Source: Robbsia betulipollinis (GTDB taxonomy: Bacteria; Pseudomonadota; Gammaproteobacteria; Burkholderiales; Burkholderiaceae). From it: a DNA stretch of 64,000 nucleotides. The position numbers and the translations under genes were made by a program. The stretch is from NCBI RefSeq assembly GCF_026624755.1, contig NZ_JAPMXC010000002.1, forward strand, positions 186,001 through 250,000, written 5' to 3'. The notes under the pieces were generated by a model. It ran no database searches. It was not told the DNA's origin and was given only the letters and a program-made list of their open reading frames with translations. Shown piece by piece: positions 21,621 to 32,071 of the stretch (positions are counted from its first letter, which is position 1; each line of letters opens with the position of its first letter).

Positions 21621-21635
21621 TCACTTCTGAAGTGA
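21621..21635. repeat. Perfect palindrome just upstream of hflX
   Basis: tcacttc-t-gaagtga is a 7-bp inverted repeat with one central base, ending 4 bases before the hflX TTG start on the minus strand. It could be a protein-binding site or a small hairpin over the ribosome binding region. Confidence 0.7.
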
Positions 21636-21676
21636 GCGGCGCCGCAAACGGTGCAAACGGCCGCCCAACGGTGGAA

Positions 21677-21922
21677 TTAGTCGTTACGCGGTTCGGGCGG
21701 CGGCAGCGTCACGGCGCGCGCCGGCACAACGGTCGAAATGGCATGCTTGTAGACCATCTGGGTCACGGTGTTGCGCAGCAGAATCACATACTGATCGAAC
21801 GATTCGATCTGTCCCTGCAGTTTGATGCCATTGACCAGATAGATGGAGACCGGTACATGTTCCTTGCGCAGCGCATTGAGGAATGGGTCCTGAAGCAGTT
21901 GCCCTTTGTTGTTTTGACTCAT
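21677..21922 (-). CDS. hfq: RNA chaperone Hfq
   Basis: Sm-like hexameric RNA chaperone that pairs small RNAs with messages. At 81 residues it has the Sm1 region ([29 protein letters not shown]) read here only by its core [18 protein letters not shown], and the Sm2 motif [11 protein letters not shown]. The C-terminal tail is short, as usual in beta-proteobacteria. A good ribosome binding site (GGGAG) precedes the ATG. It lies upstream of hflX as in most proteobacteria. Confidence 0.98.
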   Translation of the reverse strand: MSQNNKGQLLQDPFLNALRKEHVPVSIYLVNGIKLQGQIESFDQYVILLRNTVTQMVYKHAISTVVPARAVTLPPPEPRND

Positions 21923-21994
21923 AGCAGACTCCCTGTTGTTTTCGGGGTTTAGAAGGTGGTAACGGCCAGAGGATTTGTGTGACCAGTCTTAGAC

Positions 21995-22000
21995 ACTATA
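21995..22000 (-). promoter_or_regulatory. Putative -10 box of hfq
   Basis: The der-hfq gap contains an AT-rich patch rare in this window; the minus strand reads TATAGT about 73 bases before the hfq ATG. No convincing -35 hexamer accompanies it. Confidence 0.35.
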
Positions 22001-22047
22001 TCTGATTTTATTCTCCGAACAGGCAGGTGCCGGTGCTTCGATTTGTC

Positions 22048-23382
22048 TCAGTTCTTCGGATCGTAGGGGTTGTCGCCCGAACGGAACTCGATTCTCAATG
22101 GAGTGCCGACGAGGCCGAAAGTTTCACGGAATCGGCCCTCGAGATAGCGTTTGTACGAATCGGTGATTGCGTCCAGCGCATTGCCGTGAACGATGATGAT
22201 CGGCGGATTCTGACCGCCCTGGTGCGCATAGCGCAGCTTCGGCCGCACGGGCCCCTTGCGGCGCGGCTGCTGGTGTTCGACGGCCTCGATCAGCGCGCGG
22301 GTAAGCTTGGGCGTGGGCAGCTTCGCCATCGCTGCCGCATACGCTTCGTCGACCGCGCGCATCAGCGGGCCGATGCCGGTCTTTTCGGTCGCCGAGACGA
22401 AGAAGTTCTTCGCGAAGCCCAGAAAGCGCAGCTTGCGCGCCAGATCGGCCTTCGCGCGCTCGCGCACATGCTCGTCGAGCCCGTCCCACTTGTTCACGCC
22501 CACCACCAGCGCACGGCCCTGCTCGACGATGAAACCCGCGATGTGCGCATCCTGCTCGCTGATGTCCTGGCGGGCATCGAGCAGCAGGATCACGACGTTC
22601 GCATCGGACACCGCCTGCAGCGTCTTGATCACCGAAAACTTCTCGATGGCCTCGAAGACCTTGCCGCGCTTGCGAATGCCGGCGGTGTCGATGAGCGTGT
22701 AGGGCCGGCCCTTGCGTTCGAAGTCGATGTAGATCGAATCGCGCGTGGTACCCGGCATGTCGAACGCGATCACCCGCTCTTCGCCCAGCAGCGTATTGAC
22801 CAGCGTCGACTTGCCGACGTTGGGCCGCCCGACGATCGCGATCTTCGTGCCGCGCGCGGCTGCATCCTCGTCCTCCTCGGGGCGGCCCGCGTAGGCTTTT
22901 TCCAGCGCCTCCTCGATCAACTCGGTCACGCCGTCGCCGTGCGCGGACGAAATCGCCCGCGGGTCACCCAGCCCCAGTTCGTAGAACTCGGCGGCCACCG
23001 CGCCATAGCGCATGCCTTCGGCCTTGTTCACGACCAGGAACACGGGGCGCCCGGTCTTGCGCAGGTAGGACGCGATCGCCGCATCCTGCGGGGCCAGGCC
23101 GAGCCGGCCGTCGACCAGGAAGATGATGACGTCGGACTCCTCGACCGCCTGGCGCGTCTGGCGCGCCATTTCGTAGAGGATGCCTTCTTTCGCCACCGGC
23201 TCGAAACCGCCCGTGTCGACGACCAGATACGGACGCGAACCCGCCCGTCCCTCGCCGTAGTGACGGTCCCGGGTCAGGCCGGGCAGGTCCGCCACGAGCG
23301 CGTCGCGCGAACGCGTCAGACGATTGAATAGGGTCGATTTACCGACATTGGGACGCCCGACGAGCGTTATCACGGGTTTCAT
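22048..23382 (-). CDS. der: Ribosome-biogenesis GTPase Der (EngA)
   Basis: Essential GTPase with two tandem G domains, acting in 50S subunit maturation. The 444-residue product shows two P-loops ([14 protein letters not shown] near residue 8 and [14 protein letters not shown] near 185), two DxPG/DTAG switch regions ([22 protein letters not shown]) and a C-terminal KH-like domain. Length and motifs are normal. It follows bamB by 63 bases. Confidence 0.97.
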   Translation of the reverse strand: MKPVITLVGRPNVGKSTLFNRLTRSRDALVADLPGLTRDRHYGEGRAGSRPYLVVDTGGFEPVAKEGILYEMARQTRQAVEESDVIIFLVDGRLGLAPQDAAIASYLRKTGRPVFLVVNKAEGMRYGAVAAEFYELGLGDPRAISSAHGDGVTELIEEALEKAYAGRPEEDEDAAARGTKIAIVGRPNVGKSTLVNTLLGEERVIAFDMPGTTRDSIYIDFERKGRPYTLIDTAGIRKRGKVFEAIEKFSVIKTLQAVSDANVVILLLDARQDISEQDAHIAGFIVEQGRALVVGVNKWDGLDEHVRERAKADLARKLRFLGFAKNFFVSATEKTGIGPLMRAVDEAYAAAMAKLPTPKLTRALIEAVEHQQPRRKGPVRPKLRYAHQGGQNPPIIIVHGNALDAITDSYKRYLEGRFRETFGLVGTPLRIEFRSGDNPYDPKN

Positions 23383-23445
23383 AATACTGTTCTCAAAACG
23401 ACGACGGCCGGCAGGGAGCGCCGGCCGTTGGCGTCAACACCAGCC

Positions 23446-24606
23446 TTACTGGGGCTGGAAAGCGTACAGGTCGCCGTCCTTGGTCTGGACGACGAGAGAG
23501 GGGCCGGCCACCACCGCCGGCGCGGTGATGGGGCTCTTGTCGGTCTTCATGCGGGCGACGAACTCGCCGGTGTCGCGCGACAGGAAATGCACGAAACCCT
23601 GGTAATCGCCAACGACCACCGTGCGGCCGAGCAGCACCGGACGATTCAGATCGCGGCTCTTGAGCTGCGTGTTCTCCCACAGCTGTTTGCCGCTGTTCGC
23701 ATCGAACGCCTTGACGACCGACCAGTCGTCGGCGGCGACCACGGTCTGATCGTCTTCCGCGACGCCGCTATACGTGGAGAACGCATGCGCCCACACCGGT
23801 TGTCCGGATTCGACGTCGAAACATCCGATCTTTCCCTGGAAGGTGCCGGCACAGGCGAGACGGCCGACGAGCTGCGGCGTTCCCGATACATCGTTGATAC
23901 GCTCGACTTCCGTCACGCCCTGCGGGAAGGACACCGGCGACTGCCAGAATGCGTCGCCGTTCGCGAGGCTGATCGCGGCCAGCGCGCCACCGGGAAAGCC
24001 GGCCAGCACGGCATTGGTGCCGGCGAAGGTCAGACCGAGCGTGGTGCGCAGGTTCAGCGGCACCGCCCGGTTGCGGAAGACCCATTTCTGTTCCCCGGTC
24101 TGCGCGTCGAACGCCGTCACCCGGCCATCGACGGTGCGCACGATGACGAAACCGTTGCCCACCAGCGGCGCGGACAGGATCTCGCCGCTGACGTTGGCTT
24201 TCCATGACACCTTGCCGTCGGCGTCGAGCACGAACAGCGTGCCATCGACCGAACCGACCGCCGACAGCTTGCCGTCGGTGCCCACGCCTGCCGACAGATC
24301 CGAGCCGATCTTGATCTTCCAGAGGGTCTTGCCGGTCTGTGCGTCGAACTTGCCCACCGAGCCGTTGGCGCCCGCCGCGAACACCGCGCCGTCGGCGACC
24401 GCGGGCTGGAACAGGTAGCGGCCGCCCTTGCCGACGCTGGCCTTCCAGGCCTGCTTCACCTCGAGCACCGGCTTGATATCGGTCAGCGGCGTCGGTACGC
24501 GGCGGATATCCTTCGTCGCCGAACAGGCGCCCAGGACCGCGACCAAAGAGGCCAAGACCATCGTGCGACCGACACGACGGAGTGAGGGGGTCTTGAGGTG
24601 CAGCAT
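23446..24606 (-). CDS. bamB: Outer membrane assembly lipoprotein BamB
   Basis: Beta-propeller lipoprotein of the BAM complex that helps deliver beta-barrel substrates to BamA. The ATG at 24606 (MLHLKTPSLRRVG) gives 386 residues with a signal peptide ending in lipobox LGAC. Repeated PQQ-like blades are visible (GKVSWKANVSGEILSAPLVG, GEQKWVFRN, SGKQLWEN, SGQPVWAH). It lies between yfgM and der, its standard location. Confidence 0.95.
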   Translation of the reverse strand: MLHLKTPSLRRVGRTMVLASLVAVLGACSATKDIRRVPTPLTDIKPVLEVKQAWKASVGKGGRYLFQPAVADGAVFAAGANGSVGKFDAQTGKTLWKIKIGSDLSAGVGTDGKLSAVGSVDGTLFVLDADGKVSWKANVSGEILSAPLVGNGFVIVRTVDGRVTAFDAQTGEQKWVFRNRAVPLNLRTTLGLTFAGTNAVLAGFPGGALAAISLANGDAFWQSPVSFPQGVTEVERINDVSGTPQLVGRLACAGTFQGKIGCFDVESGQPVWAHAFSTYSGVAEDDQTVVAADDWSVVKAFDANSGKQLWENTQLKSRDLNRPVLLGRTVVVGDYQGFVHFLSRDTGEFVARMKTDKSPITAPAVVAGPSLVVQTKDGDLYAFQPQ

Positions 24607-24733
24607 TATTCGATGTACTCCGCGAGAAGAAACGGGAAAGCGGTGAGTGAGGGTGCCGGCAAGGCACGCCGCCGGTCCCGCGACGACACCGGCGCGCAAG
24701 CCGGAACCGCCGGGAACAGGCCGTTCGGGCGGG

Positions 24734-25363
24734 CTAGCCGCCCAGCGCGTCGAGCTTGAACTGAATCAGATCGTGCGCGGGCGTATCCGCTGCCGCCAGT
24801 TGCTTCAACGCATCCTGGTAAGCGCGGCGCGCATCGTCCGGCTTGCCGGCCGCGGCCAGCAAATCGCCGCGCCGGTCCGCGCGCAGCGCGGCGAACGGGT
24901 CCTGGCGCGTCGCATCCACCAGCTTGAGACCGGCATCGTAGGCTTTCTCGTCAAGCAGCACGCCGGCCAGACGGATCCGGGCGATTTCGCGGTATGCATC
25001 GTCGGAAGCGTGATCGATCGTCCATTGCAGTTGCGCTTTCGCGCCCGCCGCGTCGCCGCTGCGATACAGCGCGGTGGCCGCGCCCAGGGCGCTCATCTGC
25101 GCGTACGGCGTGCGCGCAAAAGACTGCTCCATATCGGCCGCGACGCGCTTGACGTGCGCGAGATCACTCGCTGTCGCCGCCTGCTGGAACTGCTCGTACA
25201 GCAGCGCGGCCTCGGTCGTCTGACGCCGTTGCCAGTAATTCCAGCCGCTCCAGCCCGCCAGCACGAGCAGGATTGCCAGCAGCACCCAGGTGAGCGCGTT
25301 GCCCCAGTTCGACCACCAGGCCTTCAGGCTGTCGAGTGTCTCTTGTTCTTCGTGATAACTCAT
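24734..25363 (-). CDS. yfgM: YfgM family membrane-anchored TPR protein
   Basis: Inner-membrane protein with one N-terminal helix (ALTWVLLAILLVLAGWSGW, residues about 23-41) and a periplasmic TPR-like domain; E. coli YfgM associates with PpiD and the Sec translocon and also modulates stress signalling. The 209-residue length and the N-terminal motif MSYHEEQETLDSLKAWWSNWG fit the family. It lies between hisS and bamB, as in most proteobacteria. Confidence 0.9.
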   Translation of the reverse strand: MSYHEEQETLDSLKAWWSNWGNALTWVLLAILLVLAGWSGWNYWQRRQTTEAALLYEQFQQAATASDLAHVKRVAADMEQSFARTPYAQMSALGAATALYRSGDAAGAKAQLQWTIDHASDDAYREIARIRLAGVLLDEKAYDAGLKLVDATRQDPFAALRADRRGDLLAAAGKPDDARRAYQDALKQLAAADTPAHDLIQFKLDALGG

Positions 25364-25451
25364 CTTGTCCCGTATTTCGTTTGCCTCGCCCGGCGCAGGG
25401 GGCCCGCGTTCCGCCGGCAGTACCGCCGCGCCGGAAACGCGCCCCGCGCGC

Positions 25452-26783
25452 TCAGGCCGTCATGCGTTCGATCAGATGCTCGGCGAGCGCATCGAATGCG
25501 ACGCTCTGCTGCTGGCTGGCACCGGCGGCATCGGCATCGCCCGCCTGCGCGCCGCGCAGCGGCTTGACGGTGGCGTTGTCCGCGGCCACTTCGTCGTCGC
25601 CAATGATAACCGCATAGGCGGCGCCGCTCGCATCCGCGCGCTTCATTTGTGATTTGAAGCTCGCCGGGCCGCCATCGGCGCTGCAATGCAGGATCACATC
25701 GAGGCCCGCATCCCGCAGACGTTCCGCGGCGATGAAGGCGCGGATGCGCGCCGGCTCGCCCTGATGCACGACGTAGATGTCGCAGCCGTCCGGCTCGGGG
25801 ACGCGCTGTGCGTCCTTCAACAACTCCAGGATGCGCTCCACGCCCATCGCCCAGCCGCACGACGGCGCCGGCTTGCCACCCAGCTGCTCGACGAGCGGGT
25901 CATAGCGCCCCCCGCCGGCGACCGTGCCCTGCGATCCGAGTTGATCCGTCACCCACTCGAAGACGGTCAGATTGTAATAGTCCAGGCCGCGTACCAGCCG
26001 CGGGTTGATCTTGTGCGGAATATTGTTCTCGCGCAACAGCCGCTGTAATCCCTCGAAATGCGCCAGCGACGCCTCGCCCAGGAAGTCCAGCAGCCGCGGC
26101 GCGTTGTCGACGAGTTCCTGCATCGCCGGATTCTTCGTGTCCAGCACACGCAGCGGATTGGTATGCAGGCGGCGTTTGCCGTCCTCGTCGAGCCGGTCGG
26201 CGTGTTGCTCCAGATAGGCGATCAGTTCCCGCCGGTGCGCGGCGCGCTCGTCGGCCTGCCCGAGCGAATTGATCTCCAGCCGGATGCCGGTCAGGCCGAG
26301 GTCGTCCCAGAGCCGTTGGCACATCATGATGATTTCGGCATCGGCGTCCGGTCCGGCGAAACCCAGGGCTTCGACGCCCACCTGGTGGAACTGCCGGTAA
26401 CGGCCGCGCTGCGGGCGTTCGTGACGGAACATCGGGCCGACGTACCAGAGACGCTTCGGACCGTCATAGAGCAGATTGTGCTCGATCGATGCGCGTACCA
26501 CGGCCGCGGTGTTTTCCGGGCGCAGCGTCAGCTTTTCCCCGTTCAACGCGTCGGTGAAGCTGTACATTTCCTTCTCGACGATGTCGGTCACTTCGCCGAT
26601 TCCGCGCGTGAAGAGCTGGGTATGTTCGACGATCGGCGTGCGGATGTTCTGATACCCGTAGGACTTCAGCAGCGAGCGGACCGTCGCCTCGAAAAACTCC
26701 CACAGCGGCGCATCCGCCGGCAGGATGTCGTTCATTCCCTTGACGCCCGTCAGGCGCTCGATTTTCTTCTTCTGTTCGGACAT
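25452..26783 (-). CDS. hisS: Histidyl-tRNA synthetase
   Basis: Class II synthetase charging tRNA-His, 443 residues. Visible are motif 2 ([19 protein letters not shown]), the histidine-specific segment [15 protein letters not shown] and motif 3 ([11 protein letters not shown]), followed by the C-terminal anticodon-binding domain. The start at 26783 is preceded by a modest GAGAAG site and lies 12 bases after the ispG stop, indicating co-transcription. Confidence 0.97.
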   Translation of the reverse strand: MSEQKKKIERLTGVKGMNDILPADAPLWEFFEATVRSLLKSYGYQNIRTPIVEHTQLFTRGIGEVTDIVEKEMYSFTDALNGEKLTLRPENTAAVVRASIEHNLLYDGPKRLWYVGPMFRHERPQRGRYRQFHQVGVEALGFAGPDADAEIIMMCQRLWDDLGLTGIRLEINSLGQADERAAHRRELIAYLEQHADRLDEDGKRRLHTNPLRVLDTKNPAMQELVDNAPRLLDFLGEASLAHFEGLQRLLRENNIPHKINPRLVRGLDYYNLTVFEWVTDQLGSQGTVAGGGRYDPLVEQLGGKPAPSCGWAMGVERILELLKDAQRVPEPDGCDIYVVHQGEPARIRAFIAAERLRDAGLDVILHCSADGGPASFKSQMKRADASGAAYAVIIGDDEVAADNATVKPLRGAQAGDADAAGASQQQSVAFDALAEHLIERMTA

Positions 26784-26795
26784 GACTTCTCGGTT

Positions 26796-28079
26796 CTAGG
26801 CCGCGCGGCCATAGCGGCGGGCAACGTAATCACTGACGATCTGCTGGAATTCCTCGGCGATGCGATCGCCCCGCAAGGTCTTGACCTTTTCGCCGTCGAT
26901 GAACACCGGCGCGGCGGGCGATTCACCGGAACCCGGCAGGCTGATGCCGATGTTCGCGTGCTTCGACTCGCCCGGCCCGTTGACGATGCAGCCCATGACG
27001 GCCACGTCCATGTCCTCGACGCCCGGATAGGTATCGCGCCACAACGGCATCTGCGCGCGCAGGTAATCCTGGATCTTCGACGCCAGTTCCTGGAACACGG
27101 TGCTGGTGGTCCGTCCGCAACCCGGGCAGGCGATGACCATCGGGGTGAAGGAGCGCAGCCCCATCGTTTGCAGGATCTCCTGGGCGACCACCACCTCGCC
27201 CGTACGCGCGCCGCCCGGCTCCGGCGTCAGCGACACGCGAATCGTGTCGCCGATGCCGCGCTGCAGCAGCACTGCAAGCGCCGCGGTCGAGGCGACGATA
27301 CCCTTCGAACCCATGCCGGCCTCCGTCAGACCCAGGTGCAGCGCGTAATCGCACCGCCGGCCGAGTTCGGTGTAGACGGCCACCAGGTCCTGCACGTCGC
27401 TGACCTTGCACGACAGGATGATGCGGTTCGCCGGCAGACCCAGCGCCACCGCGCGCTCCGCGGACCCCACCGCGGAGCTGATCAGCGCCTCGTACATCAC
27501 GCGCTTCGCGTCCCATGGCGTCGGACGCTGCGCGTTCTCGTCCATCATGCGCGCGAGCAGGTCCTGATCGAGACTGCCCCAGTTGACGCCGATCCGCACC
27601 GGCTTGTCGTAACGACAGGCGGCCTCGATCATCTGCGAATACTGGGTGTCGCGCTTCGCGCCGTAGCCGACGTTGCCGGGGTTGATCCGGTATTTCGACA
27701 AGGCCGCCGCGCAGTCGGGAAACTGGTTCAGCAGGATATGGCCGTTGTAGTGGAAATCGCCGACCAGCGGGACGTCGACGCCCATGCGGTCGAGTTGCTC
27801 GCGGATCGCCGGCACCTCGGCCGCCGCTTCGGGCGTGTTGACCGTGATGCGCACCATTTCGGAACCGGCCTGGGCAAGTTCCTTGACCTGGATGGCCGTG
27901 CCGATCGCATCGACCGTGTCCGTGTTCGTCATCGACTGCACGCGCACCGGCGCGCCGCCACCCACCGTGACGACGTTCTCGCCCCAGCGCACGTCCACCG
28001 GTATGGACTGGCGCCGCGGCGCAGGACCGCCAAAGACGAGATCATGTTCGAGCTGCATTTGCGTAGGGCCTATTGGCAT
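26796..28079 (-). CDS. ispG: 4-hydroxy-3-methylbut-2-enyl-diphosphate synthase IspG
   Basis: Fe-S enzyme of the methylerythritol phosphate pathway that converts MEcPP to HMBPP for isoprenoid synthesis. The 427-residue product has the TIM-barrel region ([20 protein letters not shown]) and the cluster-binding cysteines in CPGCGR and [10 protein letters not shown]. It is the longer beta-proteobacterial form, with an insertion relative to E. coli. It lies between rodZ and hisS, as expected. Confidence 0.96.
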   Translation of the reverse strand: MPIGPTQMQLEHDLVFGGPAPRRQSIPVDVRWGENVVTVGGGAPVRVQSMTNTDTVDAIGTAIQVKELAQAGSEMVRITVNTPEAAAEVPAIREQLDRMGVDVPLVGDFHYNGHILLNQFPDCAAALSKYRINPGNVGYGAKRDTQYSQMIEAACRYDKPVRIGVNWGSLDQDLLARMMDENAQRPTPWDAKRVMYEALISSAVGSAERAVALGLPANRIILSCKVSDVQDLVAVYTELGRRCDYALHLGLTEAGMGSKGIVASTAALAVLLQRGIGDTIRVSLTPEPGGARTGEVVVAQEILQTMGLRSFTPMVIACPGCGRTTSTVFQELASKIQDYLRAQMPLWRDTYPGVEDMDVAVMGCIVNGPGESKHANIGISLPGSGESPAAPVFIDGEKVKTLRGDRIAEEFQQIVSDYVARRYGRAA

Positions 28080-28213
28080 GACGTTGTATGGAAAACCACC
28101 GTGCGCCGCTGCGGGGCACGGCTCGCATTATCGCGCGTCGCGCACTCGCGCGTGCGGATGCAGGGCGCGGCCGCCACACGAGGCGCCACGCGTCCCGCGC
28201 AGCGCGGCGCCGT

Positions 28214-29272
28214 TCAAGGCAGGGAGAACCGGGCGACGTTCTTGCCGCCACCAGCGAAACGCTTCAGGTCCACCGCCTGCCCATCCTGTTCGATCGCGTC
28301 GACCCCGGTCATGTTTCCCACCACCAGACGCATGGGACGCGGCACGTCGACCGTCTCCGACTGGCCGGCGCGCACGACGCCGGAGAAGGCGCTGCGCCCG
28401 TCGGCACCCTTGATGCTCATCCACGTGTTCTGGTTGACGCGGATCGTCATCCGCGACATGCCCTGCGCGACCGGCGCCGAACCGGCCGCCGCGCCTGCGG
28501 TGCCGCTGGCGACCCCGTCCGGCGCGAATCCCGGAGCGCTGCCGTTCGAGGACGACACCGCGGCGAGCGTCGCAGCCGCCGTGGAGCCCGCCTCCGGCAC
28601 TGCCGTCGTCGGACCGGCCAGCGCCGCCGTGACCGTGTCGCTCGCACCGTTCACACCGCTCCCGGACCCCGTCACCGGCGGCAGGGCCGAGACCACCGAA
28701 CCGGAAGCCGTCTCGCCACCGGCGGCGATACCGTCGGCGCCCGGCGCCCCGCCCTTGAAGCGCTGCAGCCAGCCATTGGGTTCGTTCCCCACGCGCCAGA
28801 CCACCAGCAGGATCAGCACGATCGCCGCCGCGATGCCGCCCCAGAGCCAGGACCGACGATCCGAGCGGCGGGTGCTCCAACTGAGCGGCACGTTGGCGCG
28901 GCGCATATTCGTGGGCTTCGTCGACGAGCCCGGCAAGGCAAGGTCGGGTGCCTGCCGGCGCACGCCGCGCAACGCGTCGGTCAGCGGATCGGGCTCGATG
29001 CCGAGGACCTTGGCGTAGCTGCGCACCAGACCCACCGCGAAAGCGGCGTCATGCAATTGCGACAGGTCTCCCGCCTCCAGGGCCGCGACCTTGGCGGGCG
29101 GCACTTTCAGGCGCGAGGCCATCTCGTCGATCGAACGCCCCTTCTCGGTCCGCACCGCCGCGAGTCGCGCCCCGACGGCGACGGCCGGGTGAGCCGAGGC
29201 GCCCCCCTGAACGGCATCGCGCCCGCTTGCGCCTGGAGCCGGCGACATGCCCTCATCTTTGCTCTTGTTCAT
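28214..29272 (-). CDS. rodZ: Cytoskeleton protein RodZ
   Basis: Bitopic membrane protein linking MreB to the cell-wall machinery and thereby cell shape. The 352-residue product has a Cro/CI-type helix-turn-helix at residues about 34-95 (RLAAVRTEKGRSIDEMASRL), one membrane helix at about 141-160 (WLWGGIAAAIVLILLVVWRV), a Gly/Ala/Ser-rich linker and a C-terminal DUF4115 domain (NTWMSIKGADG, LVVGNMTGVD). The ATG at 29272 is chosen because AGGA stands 8 bases upstream; a GTG 27 bases earlier is less likely. Confidence 0.92.
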   Translation of the reverse strand: MNKSKDEGMSPAPGASGRDAVQGGASAHPAVAVGARLAAVRTEKGRSIDEMASRLKVPPAKVAALEAGDLSQLHDAAFAVGLVRSYAKVLGIEPDPLTDALRGVRRQAPDLALPGSSTKPTNMRRANVPLSWSTRRSDRRSWLWGGIAAAIVLILLVVWRVGNEPNGWLQRFKGGAPGADGIAAGGETASGSVVSALPPVTGSGSGVNGASDTVTAALAGPTTAVPEAGSTAAATLAAVSSSNGSAPGFAPDGVASGTAGAAAGSAPVAQGMSRMTIRVNQNTWMSIKGADGRSAFSGVVRAGQSETVDVPRPMRLVVGNMTGVDAIEQDGQAVDLKRFAGGGKNVARFSLP

Positions 29273-29383
29273 ACCAAGGTCCTGGTTCAACTTTGTCACG
29301 CGCCCTGCCCCATGCCTTCAGGACAGTGGCGGCATCCTGAAGCCTTTCCCACGCGTGCGGCAGCATTCGTCGCATGGCCTGCG

Positions 29384-29896
29384 TCAACTTCCCCCATCCG
29401 CTTCCTCGTGCGTTGCCCTGTCCGCCCCGCACCATCCCGGCGCCCGGTTCCGCCCCGTCCCGGCGGCCGCCCGGTCAACCGCGGCCGCGCGTTCCCGCCA
29501 GCGCCGCGCCTCGCCGATCCGGCCGGCATCGCACAGCGCGACCGAATAATTGGACAGGATCGCTCCGGCCCGCGGATCGTCACGCCATCCGGGCATGGCC
29601 ATCGCTTCCCGCGCCGCCGCGGCCAGATACGGCAATGCCGCCGGCAGACGCCCCGCAGCCAGCTCGACCAATGCCGCCGCATGCAGGGCCTCCGGATCTC
29701 CGGGCGCCAGCGCCAGCGCGGCGGCGGCTTCCTCGCGGGCGATGCCGGGACGCCGATGCGACAGATAGGCCAGCGCCAGACGACCGTGCCGCTGCGCCCG
29801 CTCCCGCCGCTGCTCCGCGTCCCCATTCTCCTCCGCCGGCGGCAGCGCGCAGGCCGCCAACGCGAACGCCGTCGCCAGCCCCGCGAAGCGCATCAT
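29384..29896 (-). CDS. PilW/PilF-like TPR lipoprotein, shortened
   Basis: Position between rlmN and rodZ is that of pilF/pilW, the type IV pilus pilotin. The ATG at 29896 overlaps the rlmN stop as ATGA. The 170-residue product starts with a lipoprotein signal (lipobox LAAC) and has one or two TPR-like repeats ([39 protein letters not shown]). Typical PilW is about 250-260 residues; here the region after the third repeat is absent and the last 35 residues (Gly/Arg/Ala-rich) do not look like TPR. No continuation was found in the other two frames downstream. It may be a diverged short form or a decaying gene. Confidence 0.6.
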   Translation of the reverse strand: MMRFAGLATAFALAACALPPAEENGDAEQRRERAQRHGRLALAYLSHRRPGIAREEAAAALALAPGDPEALHAAALVELAAGRLPAALPYLAAAAREAMAMPGWRDDPRAGAILSNYSVALCDAGRIGEARRWRERAAAVDRAAAGTGRNRAPGWCGADRATHEEADGGS

Positions 29897-31068
29897 ACCG
29901 GATGCACTTCCATAATCGGCACGATCCGGCTGCGTTCGGCCAGACGCGTACGATCCTGCACCGCGCCCGCGAGCTGCCCGCAAGCGGCGTCGATGTCGTC
30001 GCCGCGCGTCTTGCGCACCGTCGTCACGACACCCGCCTCGAGCAATATCTCGGAAAAACGCCTGATCCGTTCGTTACGGGAGCGTTTCAGGCCGGAATCG
30101 GGGAAAGGATTGAACGGGATCAGATTGAACTTGCAGGGCACGTCACGCGTGACGGCGAGCAGTTCACGCGCATGCGCCTCCGTATCGTTGACGCCATCGA
30201 GCATGCAGTATTCGAACGTGATGAATTCCCGTGGCGCGACCAGCAGGTAGCGCTCGCATGCGGCCATCAGTTCACGCAGCGGATACTTTTTGTTCAACGG
30301 CACCAACTCGTCGCGCAGGCGGTCGTTCGGCGCGTGCAGCGATACCGCGAGCGCGACCGGCAACTCGGCCGCCAGACGGTCCATCATCGGCACGACGCCG
30401 GAGGTCGACAGGGTGACCCGGCGCCGCGACAAGCCATAGGCATTGTCGTCGAGCATCAGGCGCATCGCCGCGACGACGTTGTCGAAATTCAGCAAGGGCT
30501 CGCCCATGCCCATCATCACGACGTTGGTCACCGCCCGCTGCTCCGCTGGCGCGACGCCGTCCCCGGTGGCAGGCTCGCCGGCCTTCGCGCCCGTGGCGAG
30601 CGCCGCCGAACGGGCGCGGCGGATCGCGAATTCGGCCATCCAGAGCTGGCCGATGATCTCGCCGGTCGACAGATTGCGGTTGAACCCCTGTTTGCCCGTC
30701 GAGCAGAACCGGCAATTTACCGCGCAGCCCGCCTGCGACGAGATGCACAACGTGCCGCGGCGCGCTTCGGGAATGAACACCGTTTCGACCGCGTTGCCGG
30801 CTCCGACGTCGATCAGCCACTTGCGCGTGCCGTCCGCCGAGACGTGATCGCTCGCGACCGGCGGCACGCCGACCCGCGCGCGCGTGGCAAGCTTGCCGCG
30901 CAACGACTTCGCGAGATCGGTCATTTTTTCGAAATCGGCTTCGCCGGATTGGTGAATCCAGCGTTGCAGTTGTTTCGCGCGAAAGGATTTTTCGCCGAGC
31001 GAGTCGCAGTACGCGACCAGTCCGGCGACATCGAAATCGAGCAGGTTGACGAAGGTGTCTTGGGTCAT
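29893..31068 (-). CDS. rlmN: Dual-specificity rRNA/tRNA methyltransferase RlmN
   Basis: Radical SAM enzyme that methylates C2 of A2503 in 23S rRNA and A37 in some tRNAs. The ATG at 31068 ([13 protein letters not shown]) has a good ribosome binding site (AGGTGAG) and gives 391 residues. The cluster motif is C115-AVN-C119-RF-C122; [14 protein letters not shown] and the late catalytic Cys (DIDAACGQL) are present. An insert of about 20 Ala/Gly-rich residues lies just before [10 protein letters not shown]. Confidence 0.96.
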   Translation of the reverse strand: MTQDTFVNLLDFDVAGLVAYCDSLGEKSFRAKQLQRWIHQSGEADFEKMTDLAKSLRGKLATRARVGVPPVASDHVSADGTRKWLIDVGAGNAVETVFIPEARRGTLCISSQAGCAVNCRFCSTGKQGFNRNLSTGEIIGQLWMAEFAIRRARSAALATGAKAGEPATGDGVAPAEQRAVTNVVMMGMGEPLLNFDNVVAAMRLMLDDNAYGLSRRRVTLSTSGVVPMMDRLAAELPVALAVSLHAPNDRLRDELVPLNKKYPLRELMAACERYLLVAPREFITFEYCMLDGVNDTEAHARELLAVTRDVPCKFNLIPFNPFPDSGLKRSRNERIRRFSEILLEAGVVTTVRKTRGDDIDAACGQLAGAVQDRTRLAERSRIVPIMEVHPV

Positions 31069-31427
31069 CCACTCACCTGTGAGGTAAAAGAGGTCTATGC
31101 AATGGATCCTGCCGGCGCGCGCGTACGGCGCCACTACCACCAGGATCGACCGACGACTTTCCAACCTGCCATTCCGTCCGTCTTCCTGAGGCGCCGCCTG
31201 GATCGCCTTTCGCCGTCTCCCCCCGCGGATCGCGCCGCGCGGGGAGTCGTGCCGGAGAAAGAACGCACAGGCGGCGTGATCACCGTGTGATCAATATGTG
31301 TCAATACCACCCCGTTGCCGGGGACGCGACCGATGGGACCCCGTGGTCGCCACCGGCGCGCGGTGTGCTCGGCTGGCTGTCGCGGTCGCTGGCGCGTCAA
31401 AATGCCGCGCCGGCGACCGACGTGCGA
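31069..31427. other. Intergenic region between rlmN and ndk
   Basis: No protein gene is supported in these 359 bases; the one open frame (minus strand, 88 codons) is Arg/Gly-rich and lacks a ribosome binding site. The only structure I see is a perfect inverted repeat GATCAC-CGT-GTGATC at 31278-31292. It should hold the rlmN promoter or be read through from ndk. Confidence 0.6.
31278..31292. repeat. Inverted repeat GATCAC-N3-GTGATC
   Basis: A perfect 6+3+6 inverted repeat in the rlmN-ndk gap. It has the size and symmetry of a dimeric regulator site, but no T-tract follows, so it is not a standard terminator. Confidence 0.5.
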
Positions 31428-31853
31428 TCAACGCGAGTAGATGTTGATTTCCGGGAAGAAGAAGGCGATCTCGGTCTGTGCCGTTTCGGCGGCATCGGAA
31501 CCGTGCACCGCGTTGGCGTCGATGCTGTCGGCGAAATCGGCGCGGATCGTGCCTTTTTCAGCCTTCTTCGGATCCGTCGCGCCCATCAGGTCGCGATGCT
31601 TCGCAATGGCGTTCTCGCCTTCCAGAACCTGGATCGCGACCGGGCCGGAGATCATGAAATCAACCAGATCCTTGAAGAACGGGCGGGCGCTGTGCACCGC
31701 GTAGAATTTCTCCGCGTCGGCGCGCGACAGTTGCGCGATCCGTGCAGCGGCGATCTTCAGGCCCGCGCCTTCGAAACGGCTGTAGATCTGCCCGATCACG
31801 TTTTTCGCCACCGCGTCCGGCTTGATAATGGACAGAGTACGCTCGATTGCCAT
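31428..31853 (-). CDS. ndk: Nucleoside diphosphate kinase
   Basis: Transfers the terminal phosphate from ATP to other nucleoside diphosphates through a phospho-His intermediate. The 141-residue product matches the family in length and has the active-site motif NAVHGSDA with the catalytic His, plus [14 protein letters not shown] at the N-terminus. It heads the long minus-strand cluster. Confidence 0.98.
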   Translation of the reverse strand: MAIERTLSIIKPDAVAKNVIGQIYSRFEGAGLKIAAARIAQLSRADAEKFYAVHSARPFFKDLVDFMISGPVAIQVLEGENAIAKHRDLMGATDPKKAEKGTIRADFADSIDANAVHGSDAAETAQTEIAFFFPEINIYSR

Positions 31854-31900
31854 GAAAACTCCAAGAAATGAAGGGGTTAGGTCGCTAAAATGAGTCTGGC

Positions 31901-31909
31901 ATTATAGCA
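31901..31909 (-). promoter_or_regulatory. Extended -10 promoter of ndk
   Basis: The minus strand reads TGCTATAAT, a consensus extended -10 element, about 48 bases before the ndk ATG in an AT-rich patch. No good -35 box is seen, which extended -10 promoters can do without. Confidence 0.55.
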
Positions 31910-32071
31910 CGTTCAGAGGTATCATTTGGTGGAAACCTTACAGCATTGTAAGCATCAAAGAATTTCCCCGCGACCCGGCCTTCCGGCCGGTTATGATCTG
32001 AGTGTGGGGCGCGCGTCGTCATCCGTACGATGGCCGCGCGGGCCCGGTAACGTGTGCAAGGAGAAATGACA

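Noticed and set aside
26058-29018. Plus-strand open frame of 986 codons over hisS, ispG and rodZ
   Set aside because: Covers three clear minus-strand genes and has no ribosome binding site or recognisable motif.
31134-31400. Minus-strand frame of 88 codons between rlmN and ndk
   Set aside because: Arg/Gly/Pro-rich, no start signal and no similarity to a known family.
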